The notes under the pieces: generated by a model
Database searches by the model: none
What the model was told of the DNA's origin: nothing
The model's input: the letters and a program-made list of their open reading frames with translations, nothing else
NCBI RefSeq assembly: GCF_010389155.1
Contig: NC_057762.1
Coordinates: 37,694,055-37,758,054 of the forward strand
Reading direction: 5' to 3'
Source: Erigeron canadensis
Lineage: Eukaryota > Streptophyta > Magnoliopsida > Asterales > Asteraceae
Length of the DNA: 64,000 bases
Position numbers and translations under genes: made by a program
Shown here: positions 1-10,545 of the stretch, one piece after another
Numbering within the stretch: the first letter of the stretch is position 1
Layout of the letters: each line of letters begins with the position of its first letter

Positions 1-71
1 ATTAATTATTAAAAGCTAATTATTAAGCATAAGATGAGTTATTGTTAGAAACTAAATACTATACATAAGTT

Positions 72-341
72 ATTTTAATTGTAAGTTAGATTACAATATC
101 AATCAAAGTTTGATTTATAGCAGCTAATCCGTATTAAATAGTTACTTTAAGAGAAATGTTATGCATAAAACAACTTGTATTTTTCATATTAAAAGTCCAC
201 TCCCTGATTTTCATGATAAATGTACAAATAATTTATGCACCTTAAACACAGACTGTATTTAACAAACCCCTTATTTTAATTGTATGTTATATTAGAATAT
301 CAATCAAAGTTTGATTTATTGGAGCTAATCCGTATTAAAAA
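72..341. repeat. Pair of ~70-bp direct repeats around a dispersed repeat
   Basis: The segment at 72-140 (TATTTTAATTGTAAGTTAGA...AGCTAATCCGTATTAAA) recurs at 273-341 with few changes. Between them lies ~130 bp that resembles 47170-47310 (shared: CCTGATTTTCATG, AAATGTACAAATAATTTATG, a CTTAAACA block), a repeat present at both ends of the window. This may be a segmental duplication made at an insertion. Confidence 0.5.
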
Positions 342-468
342 AGATGTAAACAATTAGATAATAGTCAATAATTTTGGGAGATACCATATATTTTATAACA
401 AGTTAGTTGCAATCGTCACCATTGTTTAACGAGCTATTGACATTCGAATTGAGTTGAAATTGGTTAAT

Positions 469-870
469 GTTTTCAGAACCGGATCGGAAGACGAACCGGT
501 CTCCTTACTGGTCACCGGTCGGATCGGTTGGACCGGATTAGAGAACCGGGTAACATTATAAGTCTAATAAACCTATATTACATATATAAAATTATAATAT
601 ATAAATATAAATACATCACCCGCAACGTGTTTCATCTCCGTCAAAGGTTACAAGTAATGTGAGGCAATTCCGTAGACATCACCGCGAGTTAGAATCTCTT
701 TTAAGCCAAAGTCAACGACCGGTTCGACTAGTTTTCTGATTCGACCGCCAGTTCCCGGTTCAACCACTAGTTCGAGTGCAGGACCGTTTTTACATTATAA
801 CTGGACCGTTATGTTTACCGGTTCCCGGCCCGACCGGTCCAACCGGTCGGTCCGGTCCGGTCGTGAAAAC
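469..870. mobile_element. CCGGTT-rich MITE
   Basis: A ~400 bp element whose ends are inverted copies: GTTTTCAGAACCGGATCGG on the left and CCGGTCCGGTCGTGAAAAC on the right. Both arms are packed with ACCGGT/CCGGTT motifs around an AT-rich centre (540-620), unlike the neighbouring DNA. No convincing TSD was seen. Dispersed CCGGTT-rich elements of this type are known from many plant genomes. Confidence 0.6.
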
Positions 871-1051
871 ATTTACAAGTCTTAAAAGTTTTTTTTCCTA
901 ATGATTAATCTTCCTAACTAAACCTCTTCAAAATCTTTCTAACTATAAGATTATGACATGTGCCAAAATTAAAGAGTTGAGATTAGGAAAGAAAGTTAGT
1001 TGTAAGAACCCAAACCTTTTAAATTAAAATCGAAATTTTTTTTTCTTTTTT

Positions 1052-1194
1052 CACAACAGACTAATACTCCATATATTAGTCCACAACAGACTAATACCCC
1101 ACATATTAGTCTACAACAGACTAATACTCCATATATTGTCCACAACAGACTAATACCCTACAAATTAGTCTACAACAGACTAATACTCCACATA
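1052..1194 (+). repeat. Tandem repeat, ~31-bp unit, five copies
   Basis: Units of the form CACAACAGACTAATAC plus YCCAYATATTAGTC follow each other five times inside the solo LTR. Each unit contains an imperfect inverted pair (GACTAATA / TATTAGTC). Repeats of this kind occur in LTR U3 regions. Confidence 0.8.
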
Positions 1195-1699
1195 CTTCTG
1201 CAGAAACTCATTTTGACCCAAAAATTCATTTCCACATTTTAACAACTAATAAAACTAATCACAAACACATTTACAAACTTGTTAAAACCTACCACAATAC
1301 AATTAATCCATCAACAACCATAATTTGAAAAGCAATTGACCAAGCATAACCATAAACAAATGTATCAAGATTAGATTAACCAAAAGGAGATGTATCAAGA
1401 GCCAACATGTATCAAAGGGATGTTCTACCCAAGTTACCCAAAATGCCAACCTTCTAAGATGGCAAGAACCTTCAACTTGTACTTCACTCTAAAACTTCCT
1501 TGCTCTTGCTATTACCAACTCCTATAAAAGAGTGAAACAACTAAAACGTAAGCAACGCTTAGTGAATGCATACACATATAATCATAACCAAGCTATGTAA
1601 ACAATTGTGCATCAAGCACCACATAAAGCCTAGCAAGCTAGCCTTATCATTCATAACAAACATCACACATACATTTTCAACATGGCCATGGACAATTTG

Positions 1700-1865
1700 G
1701 CTAGTAGGAATTTACCCAACTACTAGCTCTTACATACAACATGACTAGTAGGAATTTACCCACCTACTAGTTCTTGCATGCAACATGACTAGTATGAATT
1801 TACCCACCTACTAGTTCTTTCAAACAATCAAACTATGGTTCATAGGAATTTACCCACCTATGACC
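1700..1865 (+). repeat. Tandem palindromic repeat, ~55-bp unit, three to four copies
   Basis: Units centred on CTAGTAGGAATTTACCCA and ACCTACTAG, each a small hairpin flanked by TTCTTGCATGCAACATGA-like spacers. The last copy, around 1840-1865, has diverged (CATAGGAATTTACCCACCTATG) but its base changes keep the two arms complementary. Confidence 0.75.
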
Positions 1866-3020
1866 TCTAATAACAAGAATATGATTATATGCATATACAC
1901 TCACCTCAAACTTGGCTACTTAACACTACAAGGCTAATAGGTTCAACAAATTATTCTTCACCATCTAAACATAAATCACATACAAAGTATAAGCTTATAT
2001 TCACCACTTGACTAGTTCAATCTAGTCATACCCAATCACTAACCTTTCTACACCCAAAACCCAACCCATTTGTCATTGAGTCTCATTTTCTTCAACAATA
2101 ACACTAGATAGTTCAACCTACCATTTTCATCAACAATTCAATAACTAGTCAAAGTTCATCTTTTCTCATAAACTATAATTATCATATGAACTTATCAATT
2201 TCATAATCAAACTCATCACATAACTCAATGACAAACTAGGTTACCTAAGGAATTGGGGAAAAATCACCATAATTCAGTTTCTATCAAAAACCTCCAAATT
2301 GGTTCACTCCATGAACCATAATTTCTAATAAAGAAGGGAAATTAGGTTAGGGAATATAATTACCTCAAGGAATACAAGACAATTTAATTATTGAAATCAC
2401 AAATTTCTTCTCCCCTTTTTTATTTTGATGAAATCGACCACCACCACACCAATAATCCCAAACCCTAACTTTTAATTCTTGAGAAATAAAGGATGGATTG
2501 ATTCTAAAAGATGATTATTATTGATTATTAGCTTTGGATTAAAGATTGCAATTTATTTTTCTTTGGATTAGAATGAAAAGAGGGTAGGAGAGTGTAAGAG
2601 GAAATAATATGAGTCATAACTCAAACATGGCTGGCATCATTAGGAGATGCCACCCCCTTTTCTCACATGGTGGGTAATTTTACCCGCTATCCGCCAAAGT
2701 TCCAACTAAATTAACTCCCGTTCTAAAAACAAAATACTAGGAACTTATTTTTATGTCAAAACTACAAAAAAGGTTAATTTTTATTTACCTTAAAATATTG
2801 GGGTGTGACATTAGTAAAATACACATGTCATAATTTAAAAGTTTTAGGAGGATTAATCATTTTTTTTTAATGTCTATTCGACCATAAAATAGTCTTGTAA
2901 GAAAAAAAACCTCACACACATATCAACTTTAAGGTTCGAACATGTAACTTGTGAGAAAACTTCGATTTAGCTTTATTTGCATGACTTAGGAGCCTATTAG
3001 CCTAAACCACATATTTATTA

Positions 3021-3200
3021 TGGGGAATGATTAATCCTCCTAATTCATTAGCCTAAAAATTCTCTTAATTTATTGGATGGTGACATGTGAAAATTCAAGG
3101 GGGGGATTAAGAGAGAAATTAAGTGAAATACACTTGTCACATTCATAAGGGGTTAGGAGGATTTTTAGGCTAAAATTTTAGAAGGATCAATCATTTTCCA
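3021..3200. mobile_element. Intact 180-bp MITE
   Basis: Terminal inverted repeats TGGGGAATGATTAATCCTCC (left) and GGATCAATCATTTTCCA (right), with a flanking duplication TTTATTA at 3014-3020 and 3201-3207. The arms carry AGCCTAAAAATYCTC. It is the same family as the arms around the solo LTR. Confidence 0.7.
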
Positions 3201-3547
3201 TTTATTATTAATGACATTATTACTTATAAATCTTTTATAAAGAGTGTATAGCTTTTATATATATATATAATCTTTGATTTGTTCAGAAAAGACACGAGAG
3301 ACAGGAAAACATCTTTGAAATACTACTTACATTTTAAATATTAAAAAGTCTAAGTTTTAATGATATTTTTATTTACAACTTATTATGTTTTAACTCTTAA
3401 TAATAGAAATCGATTAAATTATGATTTATAAAATAACTTAAGTTATTAGTTATTTAACATACATATAAAAATTAAAACTTAACTATATATATTTCAAATT
3501 TCTTATCTATATTAACTATCTATATCTATATCTCTAATACAAATTAT

Positions 3548-3886
3548 TTCGAGAACCAATTCTCTTACAAGAACCATGAGAATTCTTAAAATATGTATTG
3601 GATCACATTATTTAAAGTTCATTTATATGTGAAACATTATAAAAATGTATGTTGTAGAAATTTTATTTCTCCAAAACCTTATATATAGTCATTTGTTCAC
3701 ATGTGATCAAAAACATGAACAAATTCATTCACAAATTCATAAAAGGCTATTTTGAAGGTTTTGAAAAAAAATTCTTCTACAACATATAATTTTATAACAT
3801 TTCACATGTGAATGAACTTTAAAAACATATGATCCAATACAATATTTGAGAGTTCTCACAGTTTTTATAAAAAAGAAGGTTTCCAA
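3548..3886. mobile_element. Foldback MITE, copy 1
   Basis: An almost fully palindromic ~340 bp element: left arm (CAAGAACCATGAGAATTCTT, ATGTATTGGATCACAT, AAAGTTCATTTATATGTGAA, ATGTATGTTGTAGAA) is repeated in reverse complement in the right arm. A second copy is at 52201-52540. It carries no coding capacity. Confidence 0.7.
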
Positions 3887-3900
3887 AAAATATATATATA

Positions 3901-4985
3901 CTAGGTCTTTTACCCGCACGATGTGCGGTTGCTTAAAAGTATAGTTGAATTAAGTCGGCTAAAAGTTTAGAATGTCAACAATTATTAGTAAGTTATTTTT
4001 GCGTTTTATATACACTAATAAAAACTCATCTAAATATTATGTGGTGGCATCATGTATTCATACGTTTAACTTGTAGTTTTTGATGATAATTTATCAGTTT
4101 AAAGAAAGTTTTCACAATCTTAAAACCCTTCAGATTTTATCATGTTAACTATAACATTTGTTACTTGAAATCATATAAATTTTAACAAATCAATTGATAT
4201 TCTGTTGCAGTTGTGATTTTATTAACTAAATAAAATGGTGCTTGTTTTTAGTTAAAAAGAAGATTTGATATTTAATATGACTGGTAATTGTTGTTAAAAA
4301 GAAATATGCCTAATTAATAATCAAAAACTACCTTTTAAATATCTTTTTATTTTTGCATAAAAATAATTGTCATTGAAGTTTACGATTTCTTTTATAACTT
4401 TATAAGATAAATAATTTTATTTAATTGTCAAAGAACTGATATGATGTACCTAATTGCTATTTGAATGACAAGTTAACTCAAGAAGATGATGTTCTTAAGC
4501 TAACATTAAAAATAACATCATAAATAAAGTAAAAAGCAAAACAAAAATTAAGTAACAATATTAAGAAAACATGGTTATGGTCTTATGGATGTCTCCATCT
4601 TACTAAAACATGAGGAAAAAGAAAATCAAAATATACTATGCAAGACAACAAAAAATTCTAAAATAACTTAGATAATATAAACGAACCTTAGGATCGAAAA
4701 CAAATTCTTTTTGTGTTTTAGAAAGTGAATCTTTTGGTAGGAAGAAAATTTTAAGAAATTTATTATGAATATATATTGTGATTTGAAAGTGATCGAGTTT
4801 TACAATTGAAAACATATATTAGAGATATTTATTATTAAATAATATTGTAAAAAAATTATAAAGATGACATATAAACTTTTATCCCATGTGTCAATTTTAA
4901 AAAATAACTTTAAATTGAAGATGCCTTTAAAAAGCTAGGTTTCCTACTGTTTTAATATGTATATATATATACACACTACTATGGA
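3901..4985 (-). mobile_element. Helitron, non-autonomous, family 1
   Basis: On the minus strand the 3' end is the hairpin CCGCACATCGTGCGG, then GTAAAAGAC, then CTAG, next to T, the Helitron rule. The 5' side has TATTAAAACAGTAG and TTTTAAAGGCATC, shared with the plus-strand copy at 36976. The 5' TC is placed at 4985 but could vary by ~30 bp. No Rep/helicase ORF. Confidence 0.7.
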
Positions 4986-4987
4986 TA

Positions 4988-5778
4988 CTCCTAAACTTTT
5001 TATATTTCACTTTTGCTCCCTATCATAATACCTTTTGCCTTTTGTGTATTTCATTTCAATCCTATAAATTTCTATTTTATTAACTTTTATCCCCATCAAA
5101 GTTTTCATTTTCATTTTTTACACCAAGCTTTTGGGTTTTTATGTTTCTGTCAAGCAACTTTAACACAATTACTTCTACTAGTATAATACTTCTGTTGTCC
5201 TTCAAAAAAAAAAAATTTTACTCAACTACGGTTTTACGTTTAAACATTTGGTTTTGACTATTTTTTTCTGTTTCATTATTTAACGTTCATGTAACATTCA
5301 AAACACTAATTTAGTTATTGTTTATGTTTTATACATCTTATTATTCTTTTATAATTTTTTTTATTATTATTATTGCTACATGTTTAGTTGTCTTTTTTTA
5401 AGAAAAAGTTTCTACCTTTAACTTTTACCCCACGTCAAAGTTTTCGTTTTCATTTTCTTGACACTAAACTTTTGAGTTCTAATGTTTTCATCAGATAACT
5501 TCACACAGTTATGGTTTTACCTTTAAACTATTTTCATCCATCTTTTTATATATATAACGTTTATAGTTACGTCTTACGTTCATGTAACATTTAAAATATT
5601 AATATAGTTATTGTTTATGTATCTATACATCTTATTATTTTAAAAAAATAAATTATTGTTATTATTACAAACTTAGTTGCTTTTTAAAGTTTGAGTTGCA
5701 ATATTATTGGATATAAATTTAGGTCCAAAACTTTATTGTGTAAATGCGTATGGCACGGCAACGCACGAGTATAAATAA
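4988..5778 (+). mobile_element. Helitron-like element with internal repeats
   Basis: It ends near GGCACGGCAACGCACGAGTATAA, a decayed hairpin end. It contains two copies of a ~420-bp module (ACTTTTACCCCACGTCAAAG, TTCTTGACACTAAACTTTTG, GTTTTCATCAGATAACTT...) that is the reverse complement of the repeat unit at 26820-27750. Borders are approximate and the class is inferred. Confidence 0.4.
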
Positions 5779-6258
5779 TTTGTTAGTTCTAAATGAATAC
5801 AAATTGACATAATACATATATCAGTTCATTCTATTCCAAACGATTAATTAACATAGCATTAAAGTTAGTCAAAGAAATAAACTATTCCTTATTTTCAAAC
5901 TTTTGTCTAGACTATGGCCATCAAGACAATCATTGATATTAGTCAATATAATTAACTTTTAATCTTGCATTCGACCATTCCCCATTTGACCACTAAAGCC
6001 AACTTAACTATAAAATACATGCTAGTTGACCCACTAAGGACAACCTTTTTCTTGATCAATCATTTAGATTAAGGATGAGTATTTGGTTTTTGGTGGTGTT
6101 TAGTTAAGTTCAAAAAAAAACAATCATTTTTAATTTTTAAAACTTCAAACTATATGTGTTTGGTTTAGATCGACTCCTATGCAAGTCCTTACCAATAGTC
6201 ACACCTTTTATATTTCTCATATTATTTTTAAATCATTTGTTCTATTTAGTACTTAACA

Positions 6259-6905
6259 CTAGAAAAAACACTTGCGCGATGCTGCGGGATTTTTTTTCAA
6301 ACCTAAATAACTACCATGTATAAAAATATCCGCTAAGCCTAGTAATAGTTTTATATCCCAATTAAAATTCTATTTACAAAAGAATTAAACATGTGAAAGC
6401 ATGGGGTTGACAAGGAAAAGCAAACAACCGAAAGTTATGTAATAAAAACCCACTCTTAAAAAAATGCGAGAGTGAAGATTGAGGCCGACAAAAAAAAGCA
6501 AACAAACGAAAGAAAAACCTCAAGGGTAAAAACATACATGTGTGTTAAAAAAATGTAAGAGTGAAGTTTGAGGCTGACAAAAAAAAAAGCAAAAAAAAAG
6601 AAAGAAAAGCCTCCGGGGTAAAACCTTACATATGTGAAAGTTATGTGATAAAAACATGATAACACAAAAAGTTTGGTGTCTAAAATATAAAATTGAAAAC
6701 TTAAGTGAGGTTAAAGTATAAAAATAAAAAGTTTAAAAAGTAAAAAATTGAAAACTTTAAGTGAGGTTAGATTATAAAAATTAAAAGTATAAAAGGTAAA
6801 ATTGTAAAAAGAAAAAGCCAAAAGTGTAAATAATATATGAGTAGTAACTTATGCATAGAATGTTGTAAATAATATATTGGTTTTAAGTATATAATAAATT
6901 AGTAC
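6259..6905 (-). mobile_element. Probable Helitron remnant with tandem repeats
   Basis: The minus strand ends CCCGCAGCATCGCG...TTTTTTCTAG next to T at 6259. Inside, 6390-6660 has about three degenerate copies of a ~95-bp unit (AAAGCAAACAAACGAAAG, CGAGAGTGAAGATTGAGGCY). The 5' end is not identified. Confidence 0.4.
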
Positions 6906-7016
6906 TAATTTAATATATACCCATGCGTGTTGTACGGTCGGCTTATAATTATGTATATTTGTATTTCTATTTATCTATAACAAACTTTATATATCTATTT
7001 ACTATATAGATATTTT

Positions 7017-7352
7017 TTTTTGAAAGGTGAATTTCGCTTGAAACTTCGTGTCGCGATTCGACAACGAGAAATCTAGCATACGTTGTTTTAACCGGGTCCG
7101 CGCTAGAGAGCTCTCTCGAAGTAGAAATGCCTATATCAAGTACCCAATGGAGGAAAACCCCCTACTAATCCGTCCGAAAGCACGACGATTAATAGGGGTA
7201 AACCCTCCCCCCCCCCCCCTCCGACTTGAACCTGAGTATATTCAAGTCAAGCCCTCATAGAAGGACTACCTTATATCTCAAAGTCGATGGAATGATGATT
7301 CAAACCTAAGACCTATATGTCATCAGGGGAACTCCAAACCACTACACCAACT
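7017..7352 (-). mobile_element. tRNA-derived SINE
   Basis: Read on the minus strand, the head has an A box (TTGGTGTAGTGGTTTGG) and B box (TAGGTTTGAATC) in tRNA-like spacing, followed by a GC-richer body and a terminal A8 tail (T8 on the plus strand at ~7014). The body holds a C13 run (7207-7219). The 70-aa open frame through it is not a gene. No clear TSD. Confidence 0.65.
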
Positions 7353-7796
7353 TATCATTGATTAATGTATAAATAATTGAATGCAAGTTTAAACATTTTT
7401 AATTGATAATATTTTCATCTTTGCTTAATTTGGATACACTATAAACACGATTCCCCTTTTCGTTTTCGTAATTCTAGTCAGTAACTTTAAAAACAAACGT
7501 GCACTTCTTCCCCACTATGTCATCTAATTCATCGGGGAATTCAGCTGAGTCCCAGTCGTATTAGCACGCAACTGATACACACTTGCATGAATTAGTTTTT
7601 TAAGATCTCTTTCAAATAGCAAAAACATAGTAGACCCCCAATTCGCTTACCACACGTACTTGAACTTTGTATATGTTATAGATGATTTTGTTAACTTTTT
7701 TAGTTCACCTTTAAAATATGGTTTTTTTCAAATAACACCTTTGTGAAAGGTTGGAACAATAAATGTTATGCTTTACAAAGGTTAAAAATGTTATAA

Positions 7797-8412
7797 GGGT
7801 GGGGGAGGGCTTCCTCACTCCTCCCCTCCCCTCCCTGAATTTTCTTCTCCTCCCTTCCCCTCCCCTAATGCTAAGAGCACCTCGCCATCTCTAGCCTCCC
7901 CTTCCCACCCTTTTTTATTTAATTTAATTTCTATCTATTTTATTTAAAATAATAACTAAAATATTTTATTTAATAATTTAAAAATACAACTTAAAACACA
8001 TAATCATTTTTATTCTAAATAATAAATAAACCTAATTTTAAATAATAGTATTAGTAGTAGTAATAATAATAATATATTGTATAAAAAACAAAACAAAAAA
8101 AGATTATGAACTAGTATTATATATAGTCTAAACTTTAGGGGTATACGTTGTAAAATTGAATTTAATTAATAATATATATATATAGAGGGTCACGTCTTCT
8201 TCCCATTCCTGCACTGCAACATATAGATATAGATATTTATATGTATATATACATAAAAACTTAAAAAAAAAAGCAACGGTCATCAATCGGCACCACAACC
8301 GGCACTACTGTGCCCAACTCGCTCCCCACCCAACCGGTACCGGGGGTCGGCGCGGTGTGCCAACCGGTACCGGCCCGGTACCGGTTTCCTCCCCTCCCCA
8401 CTCCATCCAGCC
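7797..8412. mobile_element. PIF/Harbinger-like element E1, non-autonomous
   Basis: 616 bp bounded by TAA at 7794-7796 and 8413-8415, the 3-bp duplication typical of PIF/Harbinger. Ends are GGGTGGGGGAGGG (left) and CCCACTCCATCCAGCC (right), imperfect inverted repeats. The right part is GC-rich with several GGTACC motifs (8330-8385). The centre is AT-rich. No transposase. Confidence 0.6.
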
Positions 8413-8792
8413 TAAAAAGTTACCTAGGAATTAGTGAGGTAGCATTAGGTCCATCTTGTCGGCAATTCCATTTATTGTTAACTCAAGTGATAAATCACGA
8501 AAAATAAAACAAAGTATATAAATCAATCAACCTAAATCTAATCATATGGTTTTAGCAGAACATAATTACAAAAACTAATAAATAAATTATATGCAAAACA
8601 TAAATAATTAAACAGAAGATAGCATGAATGTTTTAACAAAAAGTATTAACTATTTTCTCGAACATAAAAAATTAATGATATGAAAAAATTAATAGTGGAA
8701 TAAATTTTCAAAATAAAGTTTACAAAATTAAATGCATTTTGATTCAACGTCAAATCATCAAGAAGTTTAGTTAAAAAAAAATTGAAACCTTA

Positions 8793-9865
8793 GGCAGGAT
8801 GGAGTACCAGTCGGGTACTCATCGGGTATGTCATGCCCGATCGTCTACACCATGGAGGGTGTTCGGGTAAGGCCCGATCGGCTACACCATCGAGTAGTGA
8901 AACCGATGTTGGGTAAGGATTTTGGAACGTTGGAAGCCAGTGGGTCTCCCCCCCCCCCCCCCAAACGGTTTGATCTGAATTTTCTTAAAAAAATATTTAT
9001 AATCCACTTTTTTACCTTTTCACCCATAAAAACCATATTCTTCTTCCAATTTTTATACCACAACTTTCATTTTCACCCAATTTTTATTTACTCCACAACT
9101 TCCTTTCAACCAAAATCACTACAATGGACCTTCGTGATTGTAAAATGGCTATCCAAACTCACCTAAATTACGACTCCAAACACCTCTCAGATGTGAATAA
9201 CGTCATTCAGGGCGTTTCTAAGAACAAAGCGGCTTACGAAGCCGCAATCAACTGACTTACTGCCCTGGGTTATGCACATAACACTGCGGAGAATGAGCAT
9301 CTTGTATATCTTCGACAGAACATCGACTGGCTGAATCAAGTTATTTTTCAGCTAAACGCCGCTTCTTCAACATTGACTTGGACGCTAGACCACGGGGTAT
9401 TCTCGCAAGCCAATGTGGGTGGTGGTCAGGATGTACCTTACTACTCTGACCCGGGGGAGGAGTACGTTTCTCCTCTACCAGGCGCGACCGCCGAGTCTCC
9501 TGAGCGCTACCACTACATTTACCGCAATGACGATGCCAACACTGTTGACTCGGATTATTCCGAGTGTTAGTTTAAGTTTTAATTATATAGTTTTATTTAA
9601 GTGTTTAAGTTTAAGTTGTTTAGTTATATTTAAGTATTTTAGTTTTATTTATGTATTGTGGTTTTAAGTTAAATGAAATTATGTTTTATGTTTATATGGT
9701 TTTAATTATATGTATTAAAATTAAATGAAAAAGAAAATGAAATTGGGTAAGAATTGGGTATGTATTGCAAGTGATTTGGGTAAGGATTGAGTAGAATTGG
9801 GTAGTTGTGAGTTGGATAGTTTTGATTGTAAGATGAATTGGGTAAAAATTATGTAGCCTCCACCC
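8793..9865 (+). mobile_element. PIF/Harbinger-like element E2 carrying an interrupted ORF
   Basis: 1073 bp flanked by TTA at 8790-8792 and 9866-9868. Its left end GGCAGGATGGAGTACC resembles the right end of E1 (GGCTGGATGGAG in reverse) and is imperfectly inverted to its own right end (GTAGCCTCCACCC). Both flanks hold GGGTA/TCGGGTA-type subrepeats. A C15 run is at 8948-8962. It contains the ORF at 9124-9570. Confidence 0.6.
9124..9570 (+). pseudogene. Small acidic ORF with one in-frame TGA inside element E2
   Basis: The reading starts at the ATG at 9124 (MDLRDCKMAIQTHL...) and reaches TAG at 9568-9570, ~148 codons, with one TGA at 9253-9255. The second half alone is open. Its codons are much richer in G+C than the AT-rich DNA around it. 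The C-terminal half is acidic and Tyr/Ser/Pro-rich. I recognise no domain. It could be a remnant of an element-encoded accessory protein or a captured fragment. Confidence 0.4.
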
Positions 9866-10159
9866 TTATGAAAACACACATTCAAATATTACGATAAGAA
9901 AACGTGCTAATTGACATATAATTAGATAATAATAAGAAAACATGGTGTTATTGTTAAAGACTAAAATATAGATGTCGGCCTATTTAATTTATTTGACTAA
10001 AAAGACATTTACCACTTAAAGACAGTGCCATATGTCGTTAAATAAGGATTACAATCTTATTTTAGTTTATTGATAAAATATCAATAAGGTTTTCTATAGT
10101 TACTGTTCTTAGTTGACCCCGTTGAAAAAGTTGTCAAAAATTTTAAATCATACAAGGAC

Positions 10160-10400
10160 AAAAACTTTAGGGATGTTTGGCTATTTCATTTTTTGCTTTT
10201 CTAAAAGCAACTTATTGATTATGTTATCTAAGCTTGTAAACTATTTGGCTTGTGTATCTTATGAAGCTTTTGAATAAATTCTCTTTAATTTACATAGAAG
10301 CTAAAAAAGCTTCACAAGAATAGCATCTGAAAAAAAAGCTTATATAAACATAAAAGTATAAGATTGAATACTTACCCAAACACTTAATCTAGCTTTTTCT
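10160..10400. mobile_element. MITE with AGCTTTT/AAAAGCT arms
   Basis: Ends with TAGGGATGTTTGGCTATTTC on the left and CTTACCCAAACACTTAATC on the right, with several AAGCTTTT/AAAAAGCT inverted motifs between. This is the form of common plant hAT MITEs. Limits are approximate; no TSD was fixed. Confidence 0.5.
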
Positions 10401-10545
10401 AGACGAAATAAGCTAAAAAGGTATAAATAACACACACATACCAAAAAAAATACACACATTCCCTTTGTTGCCATCCGTAAAGAAGACTTGGACATGGTTA
10501 ATCTTTACATTCTAGCATTTGCCATTTCTAATACTTTTAACTTTA

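Larger units (their letters stand above)
1001..2810 (-). mobile_element. Solo LTR of an LTR retrotransposon
   Basis: A 1810-bp LTR without any internal coding region. On the minus strand it begins TGTCACACCCC (TG end) and finishes GGGTTCTTACA (CA end). It is flanked by a perfect 5-bp TSD, TTAGT at 996-1000 and 2811-2815. Length and TGTCACACCCC start recall Ty3/gypsy chromovirus LTRs of dicots. The single LTR with a TSD indicates loss of the rest by LTR-LTR recombination. It contains two small tandem arrays. Confidence 0.9.
893..2862. mobile_element. MITE interrupted by a solo LTR
   Basis: The left arm (ATGATTAATCTTCCTAACT from 901) and right arm (GTTTTAGGAGGATTAATCAT, 2841-2860) are inverted. 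They match the ends of the intact MITE at 3021-3200 and share its internal GACATGTG motif. The arms are separated by the solo LTR at 1001-2810, so the LTR arrived second. Without the LTR the MITE would be ~160 bp. Confidence 0.65.

Noticed and set aside
1052..1194. Regular repeats that look like a CRISPR array
   Set aside because: Units are contiguous without unique spacers, in a plant LTR.
7048..7260. 70-codon frame
   Set aside because: It lies inside a SINE, antisense to it, and includes a C13 run.
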